A stretch of DNA of 58,767 bases, taken from contig NZ_JAQFFK010000004.1 in assembly GCF_027594145.1 (NCBI RefSeq), forward strand, positions 1-58,767, written 5' to 3'. The DNA is from Methanococcoides alaskense (lineage in GTDB: Archaea > Halobacteriota > Methanosarcinia > Methanosarcinales > Methanosarcinaceae). Positions 1-9,476 of the stretch are shown in pieces. The notes beneath the pieces are model-generated. The model saw only the letters and a list, made by a program, of their open reading frames with translations, ran no database searches and had not been told where the DNA came from. Each line of letters starts with the position of its first letter. The stretch's first letter is position 1. Both the position numbers and the translations under genes were made by a program.

Positions 1-146
1 TCCCTGTACCCAAAATATCTATGTAATGTAAATTTCAAATATCTGCACAGTATTTAATAGTATGTAATTGTTATGATAAGTGTCATCAGTTAATACATCG
101 ATGTTGTTATCGATAGGATTGCTGTACGTTTTGTAAATGAGGTAAA

Positions 147-473
147 ATGATGGATTCCCGGGACATTGTATTTTCGATAGTGATGGTTGTATCTTCTTTT
201 GTTCTGACCTATGAATGGCTTGGCAGGTTCAAACCCAACTCCGCTAATTCTTTGATCATACTCTCTGCTATTGTAATGGTAGGTGCATTGGCTGCGATGA
301 TCCTTTCTCTGGATATAAGGCTTCGGAGGGTCGAAAAGACGCTGGATGATAAGGAACGTTCTCTTCGTATCAATATACAGAGCATTGAGAGCTCAATGGA
401 CAAGAAGATGAACGAAGTTATCACTGTAGTGGATGAGGCAATGGACGTATTTAATAAGAAATCATATCGTTAA
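147..473 (+). CDS. small membrane protein with C-terminal coiled coil
   Basis: I do not recognise the family. The 108-residue product has two hydrophobic segments, about residues 8-25 and 35-55, followed by a charged, probably coiled-coil tail (about 58-100) rich in Arg, Glu and Lys. This suggests a small inner-membrane protein with a cytoplasmic helical tail. A GAGGT ribosome-binding site at 139-143 lies closer to ideal spacing for the second ATG (150) than for the first (147), so the true start may be one codon later. A TATA-like TATTTAATAG lies near 51-60. The following T-rich stretch near 480 could end the transcript. Confidence 0.65.
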   Translation: MMDSRDIVFSIVMVVSSFVLTYEWLGRFKPNSANSLIILSAIVMVGALAAMILSLDIRLRRVEKTLDDKERSLRINIQSIESSMDKKMNEVITVVDEAMDVFNKKSYR

Positions 474-624
474 TCCCCTATCTTTTTTTCTTTGAAATAA
501 GCAGGATCAGCTGTATTTCAAACTGTTCTATTATATTCTGCCTGTCGACATCTGCCGAAACCAATATAAGTGTATCAGTATATGTGGAACTTGTAATATT
601 GCTAAGATTCAAGGGAGTGCGTAT

Positions 625-939
625 ATGCGCATAAATTTAGAACCAATTGGCATAATTAAAAAGGCTGGAAAGTATTCAGAAATATTAATATATTCTGAAT
701 TTGAGCAGATCATAAAAAATCTGGTCTCAATGGTGGGAAAAGGCTCTGTGGGTGGTCAGGAGCTTCTAGTGGTGCATAAGAACTGTACTAGTAGTGATGG
801 ACACCAGGTCGAAGTGACCAAGACAGAAGTAGTTGAAAGGGATGGTAATGTCCTTAAAGTTGGTAAAATGAATGCAAACGATGATTCTGTCATCGATATC
901 AGACTTTCCATTACCGATGGTCTCTCTGGAGATCTATAA
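625..939 (+). CDS. hypothetical protein, faint TrmO/TsaA-like N-terminus
   Basis: This 104-residue soluble protein sits just upstream of the FEN-1 gene on the same strand, with an 18-base gap, so the two may be co-transcribed. The N-terminal pattern LEPIGIIKK followed by an I-x-I strand and an EFE segment recalls the start of TrmO/TsaA-type beta-barrel proteins, which begin with a PIG(V/I)I motif. The protein is too short to be a complete TrmO and shows no recognisable SAM-binding site, so I treat the resemblance as a lead only. It carries one cysteine and no membrane segment or signal peptide. Confidence 0.6.
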   Translation: MRINLEPIGIIKKAGKYSEILIYSEFEQIIKNLVSMVGKGSVGGQELLVVHKNCTSSDGHQVEVTKTEVVERDGNVLKVGKMNANDDSVIDIRLSITDGLSGDL

Positions 940-957
940 TATTTACATCATTTGAAC

Positions 958-1974
958 ATGGGTACGGATATCGGGGATCTACTTCTTAAAGATGCGATCG
1001 AGTTAGCTGGGCTTTCAAATAAAGTGGTGGCTATCGATGCGTACAATACTCTTTATCAGTTCTTAAGTATAATCAGGCAACGTGACGGAACCCCTCTAAA
1101 GGATTCCAGCGGTCAGATCACATCTCATCTTTCGGGTATCCTTTACAGGCTTACCAATCTCATCGAAGCAGGCGTTAAACCGATTTTTGTCTTTGATGGT
1201 AAACCTCCTGATTTCAAATCAGATACTCTGGCAAAACGGCATGAGGTCCGGGAAAGTGCAACTGCTAAATGGGAAGACGCAAAAGCACAGGGACTTGAGG
1301 AAGAAGCCTACAAGTATGCACAGGCCTCCTCAAAAGTGACCCGTGAGATGATCGATGATTCTGTCAGCCTATTGGAATTGATGGGTATCCCTTATGTGAA
1401 AGCACCATCCGAGGGGGAGGCACAGGCCTCATACATGGTCCAAAAAGGGGATGCTGACTATATCGGTTCACAGGACTATGATTCTTTTCTTTTCGGTGCG
1501 CCACGGGTGGTTCGAAATCTCACTATTACAGGTAAGCGAAAGCTTCCGAAAAAGAACATATATGTGGACGTTAAACCTGAGGTCCTATCCCTTGAGGATT
1601 CCCTTGGGGAACTTGGCATTACAAGACAGCAATTGATCGATATTGCCATGTGTGTGGGCACAGATTATAATACCGGTCTCGAGAAAATCGGCCCGAAAAG
1701 AGCGCTTAAACTGGTGAGAGAACATGGTGATATAAAAGCCGTACTCGAAGAACTTGGTAAAGACATCGAAGATCTTGATGCTAAAAGGGATTTCTTCATG
1801 AACCCGCCCGTAACAGACGATTATGAGCTTAAATGGATCAAGCCTGACCGTGCCGGGGTAATTGATCTTCTCTGCAAAAAACATGATTTTTCAGAGGACC
1901 GGGTCAATAAAGCACTTGACCGCCTTGAAGCTAACATGGGCGGCAGTCAAAGCACTCTTGATCAATGGTTTTAA
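958..1974 (+). CDS. fen: flap endonuclease 1 (FEN-1)
   Basis: Structure-specific 5' flap endonuclease that trims displaced flaps during Okazaki-fragment maturation and base-excision repair. The N-domain begins MGTDIGDLL, as in archaeal FEN-1, with metal-binding Asp27 ([11 protein letters not shown]). The FDGKPPDFK segment, the EGEAQA and SQDYDSFLF acidic clusters and GTDYN follow in the usual order. The C-terminus QSTLDQWF (about 331-338) is a canonical PCNA-binding PIP box. I chose the ATG at 958 because family members start MGTD; an in-frame TTG lies two codons upstream. The stop codon overlaps the stop of the convergent phosphoglycerate mutase gene. The 338-residue length is normal. Confidence 0.95.
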   Translation: MGTDIGDLLLKDAIELAGLSNKVVAIDAYNTLYQFLSIIRQRDGTPLKDSSGQITSHLSGILYRLTNLIEAGVKPIFVFDGKPPDFKSDTLAKRHEVRESATAKWEDAKAQGLEEEAYKYAQASSKVTREMIDDSVSLLELMGIPYVKAPSEGEAQASYMVQKGDADYIGSQDYDSFLFGAPRVVRNLTITGKRKLPKKNIYVDVKPEVLSLEDSLGELGITRQQLIDIAMCVGTDYNTGLEKIGPKRALKLVREHGDIKAVLEELGKDIEDLDAKRDFFMNPPVTDDYELKWIKPDRAGVIDLLCKKHDFSEDRVNKALDRLEANMGGSQSTLDQWF

Positions 1975-3527
1975 CTGTTCTTTATTAAAGGAACTCCGGT
2001 CATTTCCGGTGGCTTTTCAATGCCCATGATCTTCAGGATCGTGGGTGCAATATCGGAAAGCCTGCCTTTTTGAAGCTCAACTCCCTTTTCCTGTGTCACA
2101 TAGATACAGCGGACCGGATTTGATGTATGGGCCGTGTGGCATTGCTTGTCCGTGTTGTTGCAGAAATCGACCATCTTTTCGGCATTGCCATGGTCTGCCA
2201 TTATCATGGCTTCGCCACCGACTTCCTTTATTACAGTAATTATCTTTCCTACACAATCATCAACGACCTCGACCGCTTTCACGGCCGCTTCCATTATGCC
2301 GCTATGTCCTACCATGTCCATGTTGGCAAGATTGAGTACGATCACATCATACTTTCCAGATCCTATCCTTTCTATCAGTTCTTCGCTGACCTCATAGGCA
2401 CTCATTTCCGGTTTCAGGTCATAGGTTGCTACCTTTGGGGATGGGATAAGACACCTTTCTTCTCCTTCGTTCTGCTTTTCAACACCGCCATTGAAAAAGA
2501 ATGTCACATGTGCATATTTCTCGGTCTCAGCTATACGCAACTGCTTTATTCCCTCTTTGCTGAGCACCTCTCCCAATGTGTTCTTCAGTTCTTCCGAAGA
2601 GAAGGCTATGGGGACATCCAGTCTTTCATCGTATTCTGTCATGCAGACAAAATGCACTTTTGGATGGCTTTTGCGTTCAAAATTATCAAATTCATCATTC
2701 ACGAAAGTATAGGTCAATTGCCTTGCACGGTCAGGGCGGAAATTGAAGAAGATCACCGTATCGTTCTCATTTACAGTTCCTATGGGTTTCCCATTTTCAT
2801 CGACAATCACCGTAGGTTTGATAAATTCATCATTCTCGCCTCTCTCATATCCTTCCAAAATAGCATCTACGGGTCCGTTTGAATGGTATGATCCCTCGCC
2901 TAGGGTGATGGCATTGTATGCATCCTCGATCCTATCCCAGCGATTGTCCCTGTCCATGGCATAATAACGCCCTGAAACAGTGGCTACCTTCCCGACCCCC
3001 AGGTTGTTGCAGTATTCCACATGTTCCTTCATATCCTCAAGTGCCGCTCTTGGGGGAACGTCCCTTCCATCGAGGAAGGCATGGACGAATATATCGGTAA
3101 TACCTTCATCCTTTGCAAATTCAATAAGAGCACAAAGATGTTTCATGTGGCTGTGAACTCCCCCGTAAGAGAACAATCCCATGAGGTGTAATGCAGAACC
3201 CTGTGCTTTTGCATTTTCAATTGATTGCTTCAATACAGGGTTCTTGAAAAAGTCCCCGTTCCCGATATCCCGGTTGATGCGTGTAAGGTCCTGGTAGACA
3301 ACACGTCCTGCACCTATGTTCAAGTGCCCAACCTCTGAATTCCCCATCTGTCCCTCAGGAAGTCCCACATCTTCACCTGAAGCGCTGAGGAGTGTATTCG
3401 GATATGTCTCCAGCAAATTATCAAGGTTGGGGGTGTTGGCTGCATGGATGGCATTACCTTCCACTTCGGGGGAATATCCCCAGCCATCAAGTATGGTCAA
3501 CAGAAAAGGTCTTTTGGTAAAATTCAT
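1971..3527 (-). CDS. gpmI: 2,3-bisphosphoglycerate-independent phosphoglycerate mutase
   Basis: Interconverts 3- and 2-phosphoglycerate in glycolysis/gluconeogenesis using two Mn ions and a phosphoserine intermediate. Family signatures appear in order: LDGWGYSPE near the N-terminus, [15 protein letters not shown] with the phospho-accepting Ser, [41 protein letters not shown] and ADHGNAE. This is the bacterial-type (~510-residue) iPGM rather than the shorter archaeal ApgM. The start at 3527 ([10 protein letters not shown]) fits the family; reading further upstream adds 22 residues of unconserved sequence. It is convergent with the FEN-1 gene, and the two share a TTAA stop overlap. Confidence 0.94.
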   Translation of the reverse strand: MNFTKRPFLLTILDGWGYSPEVEGNAIHAANTPNLDNLLETYPNTLLSASGEDVGLPEGQMGNSEVGHLNIGAGRVVYQDLTRINRDIGNGDFFKNPVLKQSIENAKAQGSALHLMGLFSYGGVHSHMKHLCALIEFAKDEGITDIFVHAFLDGRDVPPRAALEDMKEHVEYCNNLGVGKVATVSGRYYAMDRDNRWDRIEDAYNAITLGEGSYHSNGPVDAILEGYERGENDEFIKPTVIVDENGKPIGTVNENDTVIFFNFRPDRARQLTYTFVNDEFDNFERKSHPKVHFVCMTEYDERLDVPIAFSSEELKNTLGEVLSKEGIKQLRIAETEKYAHVTFFFNGGVEKQNEGEERCLIPSPKVATYDLKPEMSAYEVSEELIERIGSGKYDVIVLNLANMDMVGHSGIMEAAVKAVEVVDDCVGKIITVIKEVGGEAMIMADHGNAEKMVDFCNNTDKQCHTAHTSNPVRCIYVTQEKGVELQKGRLSDIAPTILKIMGIEKPPEMTGVPLIKNS

Positions 3528-3587
3528 GCGAAGTAGATTATCCTGATGGTTATTAAATACGCTGATTTGCAGGTAGTAAGAAAATAG

Positions 3588-3632
3588 TGACAAATAAAAG
3601 AGGAGTGTTCCTGCCAGTAGTTTGGCAGGAAC
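3588..3632 (-). terminator. terminator hairpin after the ABC permease gene
   Basis: A 10-base-pair inverted repeat (GTTCCTGCCA at 3607-3616, TGGCAGGAAC at 3623-3632) with a 6-base loop lies just past the permease stop codon. On the minus strand it is followed by a T-rich tail (CTCTTTTATTTG). It separates the ABC operon from the downstream mutase gene. Confidence 0.65.
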
Positions 3633-3653
3633 TATGTAATGTCTACAGTCTGT

Positions 3654-4892
3654 TCATTCATATCTCAAAGCATCTACAGGCTTCATCTTCGATGCATTGT
3701 ATGCAGGTATCACTCCGGAAATCACTCCTATGAGCATTGCAAGTCCTATTCCAAGGACCATTAGTTCTGGGGACAGACCGGTTGCTGAACTCGTGGCAGT
3801 ACGTCCGATCTGCAATCCGCTCATTGGTATGACAACCCGTGAAACGATCTCTCCAAGAACTATCCCTAAAAACCCACCTACAAAACCCACAAGTGCGGAA
3901 TTCATAACGAATATCATCATGATATCCCTGTTCTTAGCACCAATGGCCTTCATTGTGCCGATCTCTTTTGTCTTTTCCATTACGGAAGTGAACATTGTAT
4001 TTGCAATTCCCACTGCGCCTACTAAAAGGGATACTCCTGCAATTGCACCAAGGAAGTACGTCATTGATGAAACCATATCAGATACTCCGTCCATCTGTGA
4101 TTTTGAATCGGTCACTGAAAAATCCCTGTCCTTCTCAGCAACATGACGTGAGGTCAGAAGGGTACTTTCTATCTCTTCAACAGCCGATTCCACTACATCT
4201 TCGTCTTCAACCTTTATCACAATTGATCCGTAAACGTCCTTTTCGGCATCTTCGATAACATTTATTGCAGCATCTATGGGCATTATTACTGCATTATTGC
4301 TCTCGCCGTCCTCCAGTATTCCTATCACTCTTACAGATTTATCTTCTATGGTGATAACCCGGTTCACTCCAATTGGCTGGTCGAACAATTCATTTGCGAC
4401 ATTGTATCCTATGACTGCTACATAATTGTCCGAGGGCTCAAGGGCACGGCCTGAATCGTAGTCCATATTAGATGTGTACTTCCACACCTGTGGGTCCACT
4501 CCGGTAACTGATAGGGATGCAGTTTCTCCAGTATAATCGACATCGGCTTTCCCACTGATCTGGCCGTACATGTACTCGATCTCTTCGATCGACCGGAGTG
4601 CCATTATATCCTTATCAGTAAGCTCATCTTCATCAGTGGTGGTAGTACCTCCTCCTCTACCTGGTGGTCCCATTGATGACTGAGCACCGGAATAACCGGG
4701 AGTGACGGTGATCATCGTAAGGTCCATATCCTCAAAGCTGCTCTCAACACTTTCCGTCATTGCATCTCCAAGGGCAACTATACTAACCACTGATGCAACA
4801 CCTATGACGATACCAATGATGGTCAGCCAGCTTCTGATCTTACTGTGCAGAAGGATGTTGGTCGCAAGTTTAAGAGATGTTTTGAATCTCAT
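3654..4892 (-). CDS. ABC transporter permease, MacB/FtsX family
   Basis: Membrane subunit of a LolCDE/MacB-type ABC system. It has an N-terminal transmembrane helix (about residues 22-42), a large extracytoplasmic MacB-type domain (about 45-270) with a Gly-rich GPPGRGGG loop, and a C-terminal FtsX domain with three helices (about 280-400) and the characteristic MEKTKEIGTMKAIGA coupling segment. Such systems act on envelope proteins, lipids or peptides by mechanotransmission rather than classical import. It is the last gene of a three-gene operon and overlaps the preceding COG1361 gene by 4 bases. The substrate cannot be told from sequence. Confidence 0.9.
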   Translation of the reverse strand: MRFKTSLKLATNILLHSKIRSWLTIIGIVIGVASVVSIVALGDAMTESVESSFEDMDLTMITVTPGYSGAQSSMGPPGRGGGTTTTDEDELTDKDIMALRSIEEIEYMYGQISGKADVDYTGETASLSVTGVDPQVWKYTSNMDYDSGRALEPSDNYVAVIGYNVANELFDQPIGVNRVITIEDKSVRVIGILEDGESNNAVIMPIDAAINVIEDAEKDVYGSIVIKVEDEDVVESAVEEIESTLLTSRHVAEKDRDFSVTDSKSQMDGVSDMVSSMTYFLGAIAGVSLLVGAVGIANTMFTSVMEKTKEIGTMKAIGAKNRDIMMIFVMNSALVGFVGGFLGIVLGEIVSRVVIPMSGLQIGRTATSSATGLSPELMVLGIGLAMLIGVISGVIPAYNASKMKPVDALRYE

Positions 4893-6190
4893 TGTTCCCT
4901 TTCCCTATCCTTTCTCTTTTTATATACTACAGCAGCTCCTGCAACGATTACGCCAAGGATCAGAAGGTATGTGGTAGTGCTGGTCCCGGTACTTGCATCC
5001 CTGTTCTTGGCGTATGCCACATTATTTTCTCCAGTTGCACCTGAGGTAGACGAAATATCAACGTTCTTCTCAACCGAAAGCCTCTGACCAGTCGAATCAG
5101 TATATTCGATAATTGCTGTCAGTTCATCACCTGAACTTTCGCTGGCAGAACGGTCTGCAGGTCTATCTTCTCCAGTGCCAGTTCTTTCATCATCAATATT
5201 TTCGTTTGTCGCAACATTTGCGGTTTGGACAACGTTGAATGAAGTGATCGTGTAATCTCCCTTTTCCAGGTTTCCCACAATGGTCGAGGAACTTCCTGTC
5301 ACTTTGTATCCATCCTGTTCCGGAATTGATACTTTCACAGAATATGCCTCATTGTTACCCACATTGGCAACAGAAAGTGAGACTTCCCCACTTGCACTCT
5401 CAGAGAACGAAACATCGAAATCGGTTTCTCCTCCTACAAAAAGTCCGGCTTTGGTAGTGATCTCATTTGTATTTGAGTCATAATCCTCGAAACTCAGGCA
5501 GATATCCATCTGATAAAGCCCGGGAATAGCATTCACATCGGCCATGACTGTGTAGCTCACTGTTGCAGATTCACCTGCATCGAGATATGCGATATATTTG
5601 GTGTTATCAGAATATACCGGCAGAACAACTCCGCTTTCTTCATCCCATGATACTACCATGTTCTTCAGGGGTGAATTTCCGGTATTGGTCACAATGAAAT
5701 CAAGGGGTTCTTCGGTCGCGATGTCGATGCTTGATTCAGTGATGGTGACGATCTGTGCATATTCCTTTCCCCGGACGTCAATATTGACGGTCGTTGTGAT
5801 CGCACCACCGTTCTCACTGTCAGTTACAACTATATCCAGCTCATACAGGTCTTCTGGCGCATCATTATCTATTAAAAGTTTGTATTTGAGTATGGCAGAA
5901 TCATCGTCGTCCTGTCGGGAGTTCAGATATGGTATTGTCTGGGTCAGAGATTCGCCGGTCACTTTTGAGAATGGATACTCCGGTTCGATGGTAACTGTAA
6001 CGTCCTCAAGGTCTGAATTCCCATCGTTCATTACGCTAAGGGTTATCTCCATGGTCTCTCCTGGTCTTGCAGGGTCAGGGTTTTGATTTAACATATCAAC
6101 CGTTATCATTGAGGAATCTACATAAACTGCTGCAGAAACATTTCCGGCGCTCATGCAGATAAGTAGTAGTAAAAGTATAGTTTTTTTCAT
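4889..6190 (-). CDS. COG1361-type exported protein with CARDB-like repeats, membrane-anchored
   Basis: Extracellular protein of the S-layer-associated COG1361 type, found beside MacB-like transporters in methanogens. A signal peptide (residues 1-20, hydrophobic core then VSAA) is followed by three or four beta-sandwich modules with PARPGETMEITLSVMNDG- and NTGNSPLKN-type motifs typical of CARDB/NEW3 domains. A low-complexity acidic stretch (about 335-360) and a C-terminal transmembrane helix (about 405-424) ending in a Lys/Arg-rich stop-transfer tail follow. It lies between the ATPase and permease genes with 1- to 4-base junctions, so it is probably an accessory or substrate-handling subunit of the same complex. 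Confidence 0.82.
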   Translation of the reverse strand: MKKTILLLLLICMSAGNVSAAVYVDSSMITVDMLNQNPDPARPGETMEITLSVMNDGNSDLEDVTVTIEPEYPFSKVTGESLTQTIPYLNSRQDDDDSAILKYKLLIDNDAPEDLYELDIVVTDSENGGAITTTVNIDVRGKEYAQIVTITESSIDIATEEPLDFIVTNTGNSPLKNMVVSWDEESGVVLPVYSDNTKYIAYLDAGESATVSYTVMADVNAIPGLYQMDICLSFEDYDSNTNEITTKAGLFVGGETDFDVSFSESASGEVSLSVANVGNNEAYSVKVSIPEQDGYKVTGSSSTIVGNLEKGDYTITSFNVVQTANVATNENIDDERTGTGEDRPADRSASESSGDELTAIIEYTDSTGQRLSVEKNVDISSTSGATGENNVAYAKNRDASTGTSTTTYLLILGVIVAGAAVVYKKRKDREREQ

Positions 6191-6191
6191 A

Positions 6192-6929
6192 TCAATTCTC
6201 CATCTTATTTCTGTATTCTATTTTCTCGACCTGTCCGTCCTTGATGTAGACTATCTTGTCTGCATACTGGACCGGTTCGATATCATGTGTGACAATAATG
6301 ATCGTTTTGTTCTCTTTTTGGTGCATCTCGTTCAGGAATTCCAGTATATAGGTTCCGGTTTTACTATCGAGGTTGCCGGTTGGCTCATCGGCAAGGATTA
6401 TCGGTGGATCAATGGCCAGTGATCTCGCAATGGCCACTCTTTGGCGCTGTCCTCCTGAAAGCTGGGAGGGCAGGTTCGTAAGCTTATTTCCAAGACCCAC
6501 TATCTCCAGAAGCTCCTGCCCTCTCTTTTTAGCAATGTCAGGATCGAATTCCTGAAATTCCAGCGGTAGCATGACATTTTCTAAAGTATTGAGTGTGGGG
6601 ATAAGGTTGAACTGCTGAAAAATGAATCCTATACTTTGTCCCCTGATCTGTGCAAGATCTGACTCTTTTAACGTTGATATATCCTGATCTTCAAGACGTA
6701 TGATGCCTTTACTTGGAACATCAAGGCAACCTATCAGGTTCATCATTGTACTTTTTCCGCTTCCGCTGGGTCCAAGGATCACAACGAATTCTCCACTGTA
6801 TATGTCAAGATCCACATTTTTCAATGCATCAAATTCAATTTCTCCCATCTGGTATGTTTTCCAGACATCACTGAGCTTTATCAGCGGGGTATTATCCTCT
6901 TGCATTTCAACACGTTCTATTCCATTCAT
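6192..6929 (-). CDS. ABC transporter ATP-binding protein, LolD/MacB family
   Basis: ATPase of the envelope ABC system encoded with the next two genes. Walker A is GPSGSGKST (residues 53-61). The Q-loop [11 protein letters not shown], the signature [15 protein letters not shown] and Walker [14 protein letters not shown] are intact, and the LDS after Walker B is typical of LolD/MacB ATPases. The first ATG is used; a second ATG eight codons in is possible. It leads the operon behind an unusually structured leader of roughly 130 bases and a promoter shared with two other envelope transcription units. Confidence 0.92.
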   Translation of the reverse strand: MNGIERVEMQEDNTPLIKLSDVWKTYQMGEIEFDALKNVDLDIYSGEFVVILGPSGSGKSTMMNLIGCLDVPSKGIIRLEDQDISTLKESDLAQIRGQSIGFIFQQFNLIPTLNTLENVMLPLEFQEFDPDIAKKRGQELLEIVGLGNKLTNLPSQLSGGQRQRVAIARSLAIDPPIILADEPTGNLDSKTGTYILEFLNEMHQKENKTIIIVTHDIEPVQYADKIVYIKDGQVEKIEYRNKMEN

Positions 6930-6960
6930 ATTCTCGATCGTCTCGTCTCTTTTTTTGTTT

Positions 6961-7063
6961 CCATGAAAGCACCTGTAAGGTTGATCTGTGAGAGGTTACA
7001 GGTGCCGTTCATGGGGTGGTATGGTACCAATGGCACTGTTCCAGTACCACTTTGTACAACCCC
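6961..7063 (-). promoter_or_regulatory. structured 5' leader of the ABC operon (two strong hairpins)
   Basis: The leader holds two inverted repeats. The first pairs CCATGAA (6961-6967) with TTCATGG (7008-7014) and GCACCTGTAA (6969-6978) with TTACAGGTGC (6996-7005), giving a 17-base-pair stem with one small internal loop. The second pairs GGGGT (7013-7017) with ACCCC (7059-7063), TGGTAC (7022-7027) with GTACCA (7044-7049), and TGG (7031-7033) with CCA (7041-7043). The outer arms overlap by two bases, so the hairpins may compete. No U-run follows on the transcribed strand, so this is not a plain terminator. I know of no riboswitch class that it matches. Confidence 0.55.
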
Positions 7064-7077
7064 GCATTAGTGGTCTT

Positions 7078-7094
7078 GAATATAAGCATACTTT
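7078..7094 (-). promoter_or_regulatory. promoter of the ABC operon (shared AAAGTATGCTTATATTC element)
   Basis: On the minus strand this reads AAAGTATGCTTATATTC, with CTTATATT serving as the TATA box. The same 17 bases occur at 9477-9493 before the repeat-protein gene, and a close variant lies at 9101-9124 before the lipoprotein gene. Transcription should begin roughly 25 bases downstream, just at the outer stem of the second leader hairpin. Confidence 0.6.
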
Positions 7095-7275
7095 ATAATT
7101 TAAGTAAAAAATAAGATTTAAATATGCAATGAAGCTTTTTTAAGGCTTTTAATTCTTAAAAAAACTATTTAATTACATTAAAATTGAATTAAAATAGTTT
7201 ATTGCATTTAAATCAAAAAAATATGCTATTTGCTGTATGTTGTAGATAGTAAAAAAATGCTGATAATAGATGCCA

Positions 7276-7311
7276 GTAAAAAATGCTGATCCATCCAAAG
7301 GCAGGTGGATG
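7276..7311 (-). terminator. weak terminator of the membrane-HTH gene
   Basis: A short inverted repeat CATCC (7292-7296) / GGATG (7307-7311) is followed on the minus strand by ATCAGCATTTTTTAC. The position just past the stop codon and the T-run support termination, but the stem is short. Confidence 0.4.
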
Positions 7312-7323
7312 TAGGAAGATTAA

Positions 7324-8115
7324 TTATTCGCTTTTATGCTCATCTTTAAGGAATATGATATTTCCCCTTCCTTCCTTCCTTTTTTCAACCCAGCCATTTT
7401 TCTCAAGATCGTTTAGCATCATACTAACTTTTCCTTCTGAATAATCGATCTTGCTTCGAAGGTCCTTCTGTGTCATACGGCCATCATTGGATAGGAGTAT
7501 TTTCACAATTTCCTGCAGGTCCGAAGGTAGGTCCTTCATATCTTCAGGATATGTAAGATCCTCATCTTCCGATAGAACCTCTTCAGCATGGCCAGGTGCT
7601 GGATATTCTGTTATTTCTATTTCCGGTTCAATGTAGTGCCTTTTCTTATCTTTTTTAGTCTTTGATGTTGTTCTCTCAATTGCTACCATCAGTACTATCG
7701 CAAGTAAAAGGTAGAAGACTATTGAAATTGTACCAGCCTGTGCAGTTTGTTGCTTCTCATTTTCGTCACTCTCCACAATGTCTGAATAAACAGGCATAAG
7801 CAAAAGATCGATCACATAGGTGCCATTATCAGTTATGGTCAGTGGAACTTCTGTGGAATATTCAAGGTTGTTCTCTTTGTATGAAGTAGCTGTGATCAGA
7901 TAATTTCCCGGAGGTAATTCCAATGAGTAGATGCCGTATTGTGGAACTATGGACTGGATGGGCGTGGTGTTTATCTCTATATATGCATTGTCAGTCGGTT
8001 CAAAAGTGTCCCACTCATAGACCACACCATGTATGGTAGCAGTGCTATCAGCGCCTGCTAATGGCATTGATACCAGAATGATGGCTATCCAGAATACAAG
8101 TGTGATGGGTTTCAT
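7324..8115 (-). CDS. membrane-anchored winged-helix regulator with extracellular Ig-like domain
   Basis: This is a one-component, membrane-bound transcription factor type seen in methanogens. A signal peptide (residues 1-22) is followed by a beta-sandwich resembling carboxypeptidase regulatory-like domains (about 25-105, with GVVYEWDTFEPTDNAYI and PPGNYLITATS). A transmembrane helix (about 128-146), a charged linker, and a C-terminal MarR-like winged helix (about 188-257: LPSDLQEIVKILLSND, MTQKDLRSKIDYS, VEKRKEGRGNIIFL) complete it. It starts 8 bases after the lipoprotein gene, so the two are probably one operon. An extracellular sensing role is inferred from topology. Its targets are unknown; the shared promoter motif nearby is a candidate. 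Confidence 0.8.
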   Translation of the reverse strand: MKPITLVFWIAIILVSMPLAGADSTATIHGVVYEWDTFEPTDNAYIEINTTPIQSIVPQYGIYSLELPPGNYLITATSYKENNLEYSTEVPLTITDNGTYVIDLLLMPVYSDIVESDENEKQQTAQAGTISIVFYLLLAIVLMVAIERTTSKTKKDKKRHYIEPEIEITEYPAPGHAEEVLSEDEDLTYPEDMKDLPSDLQEIVKILLSNDGRMTQKDLRSKIDYSEGKVSMMLNDLEKNGWVEKRKEGRGNIIFLKDEHKSE

Positions 8116-8123
8116 TTTTTTAT

Positions 8124-9047
8124 TTAATTATTTTGACGTTTACTGCTAAATAGATAGGGCATCCATTCCATCTCGATCGTTCCATTCCCTTCTTCGTAAC
8201 TGTAGGTCCCGTTTCCGGATAGTGCTGCAAAGCCATTTCCTATGGCCTTAAAATTAATACTCTGTCCGCGTACCATAACTATGGTGGATGTTCCAATAAT
8301 GTCCATTGTACCGTTCACATTACGGTAGGACACAATTTTAGGGTCGATGTTGCTTTCCGGTGTATATTCGCCATCAATGAAAATGATCTTGTCATTATTC
8401 TCATCCCTGATCGTGACCATTGCATTTTGGACTGAAAGTGTAATTTCGATGTTCCCTGAAAGTACCGCAGTTCCATTTCCACTCGCATTCAGGTATACAT
8501 CATCCTTTAGTTTGACCTGTCCTGGTTTTATTATTCTTTCGTCATTGAATATCTGTGGCACTATATCATGAACAATTCGGAGTTCTTCAAGTGCATTGAA
8601 AAGGTACTCTTTTTGTTCTACGCTAATGGTCGTGTAGCTTTCATTATTTTGTGAAAGTTCATCCGAAAGGGTCTTGTTCAGCTTAGCATTTTCGAGATGC
8701 TGGCGATATTCTCCTATCCTATTACTTAGTAAGTTAACATCCTCTCCTTCATTTTCCAGCCTTTCCACTTCTTTCTCGAAATAGTAAAGTGCACCTTCGG
8801 ACCTCTCGATATCCCTGTCTATGATATTGACAATATCTTGTTCATCTACAAAAAATGGTGGCTTGAGCTTATATAGTAATTTATGTTCGATATCAAACGG
8901 CCAGTAACTGTTGTCATGCCCTGTGCCCGACGTGAACCATATAGGTTTTACAACCTCGTGTTGTAAATTATCCTGTCTATCAGCACAACCGGAAGTCAGT
9001 AGTATGAATGTCAGTAAAGCTAATGTAATGACTAATACCTTTTTCAT
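8124..9047 (-). CDS. lipoprotein of unknown function
   Basis: The 307-residue protein begins with a lipoprotein signal, MKKVLVITLALLTFILLTSGC, whose lipobox places the lipidated Cys at about residue 21. A helical, probably coiled-coil region (about 75-150, ERSEGALYYFEKEVERLENEG) follows, then a beta-rich C-terminal half made of short repeated strands (GNGTAVLSGNIEITL, GNGFAALSGNGTYSYEEGNGT). I do not recognise the family. The start at 9047 is chosen for the signal peptide; longer reading adds 24 unlikely residues. It is co-transcribed with the membrane winged-helix gene, so it may be the extracytoplasmic partner of that sensor. Confidence 0.75.
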   Translation of the reverse strand: MKKVLVITLALLTFILLTSGCADRQDNLQHEVVKPIWFTSGTGHDNSYWPFDIEHKLLYKLKPPFFVDEQDIVNIIDRDIERSEGALYYFEKEVERLENEGEDVNLLSNRIGEYRQHLENAKLNKTLSDELSQNNESYTTISVEQKEYLFNALEELRIVHDIVPQIFNDERIIKPGQVKLKDDVYLNASGNGTAVLSGNIEITLSVQNAMVTIRDENNDKIIFIDGEYTPESNIDPKIVSYRNVNGTMDIIGTSTIVMVRGQSINFKAIGNGFAALSGNGTYSYEEGNGTIEMEWMPYLFSSKRQNN

Positions 9048-9100
9048 TTTGATAATCCTCTTTCCCAGATAAATATGATCAATGATTACTTCCAGTTCTG

Positions 9101-9124
9101 CTATTGAAGATATAAACATACTTT
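9101..9124 (-). promoter_or_regulatory. promoter of the lipoprotein/HTH operon (shared element)
   Basis: The minus strand reads AAAGTATGTTTATATCTTC, matching the ABC-operon promoter at 15 of its 17 bases, and also shares the preceding AT with it (ATAAAGTATG). The TATA box is TTTATATC. The ATG is at 9047, leaving a leader of roughly 40 bases. Confidence 0.6.
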
Positions 9125-9476
9125 ATGAAGGGGTAGTATTTTGTCTTTTCGTATATTGAAATATGTATTTTGTGACCCTTTTTAACTTCAATATACTTTT
9201 TTCATCCTTCATTGATAAAAAGAGAGTTAAAATATGTATAAAAATCATTTTTATATCTATATTATTCATTTATTCAATGTTTATCTCTTCTATTCGTATT
9301 TATTAAGTTCCTTCAATGATCGATCAATATGACCTTATTCAAATTGTTCTACAATAAATAATCTTAATATTTTGTATTAAATTATAAATTTAAAGGCTTA
9401 TTAATATTAAATAAGCATTTCGAAACTCTAATAAGCTTCCTTTTTACAATTAAAAGCTTTATTTCTCTTTTATCTG

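Larger units (their letters stand above)
6930..7323. other. intergenic region: leader, promoter and AT-rich spacer
   Basis: No gene is seen. 6930-7094 holds the leader and promoter of the ABC operon. 7095-7270 is very AT-rich. A 16-base direct repeat (AGTAAAAAATGCTGAT, the first copy with one extra A) lies at about 7248-7264 and 7275-7290, next to the terminator of the gene that ends at 7324. Confidence 0.6.

Noticed and set aside
2127..2882. 251-residue frame on the plus strand opposite gpmI
   Set aside because: It is antisense to a strongly conserved gene and lacks recognisable domains.
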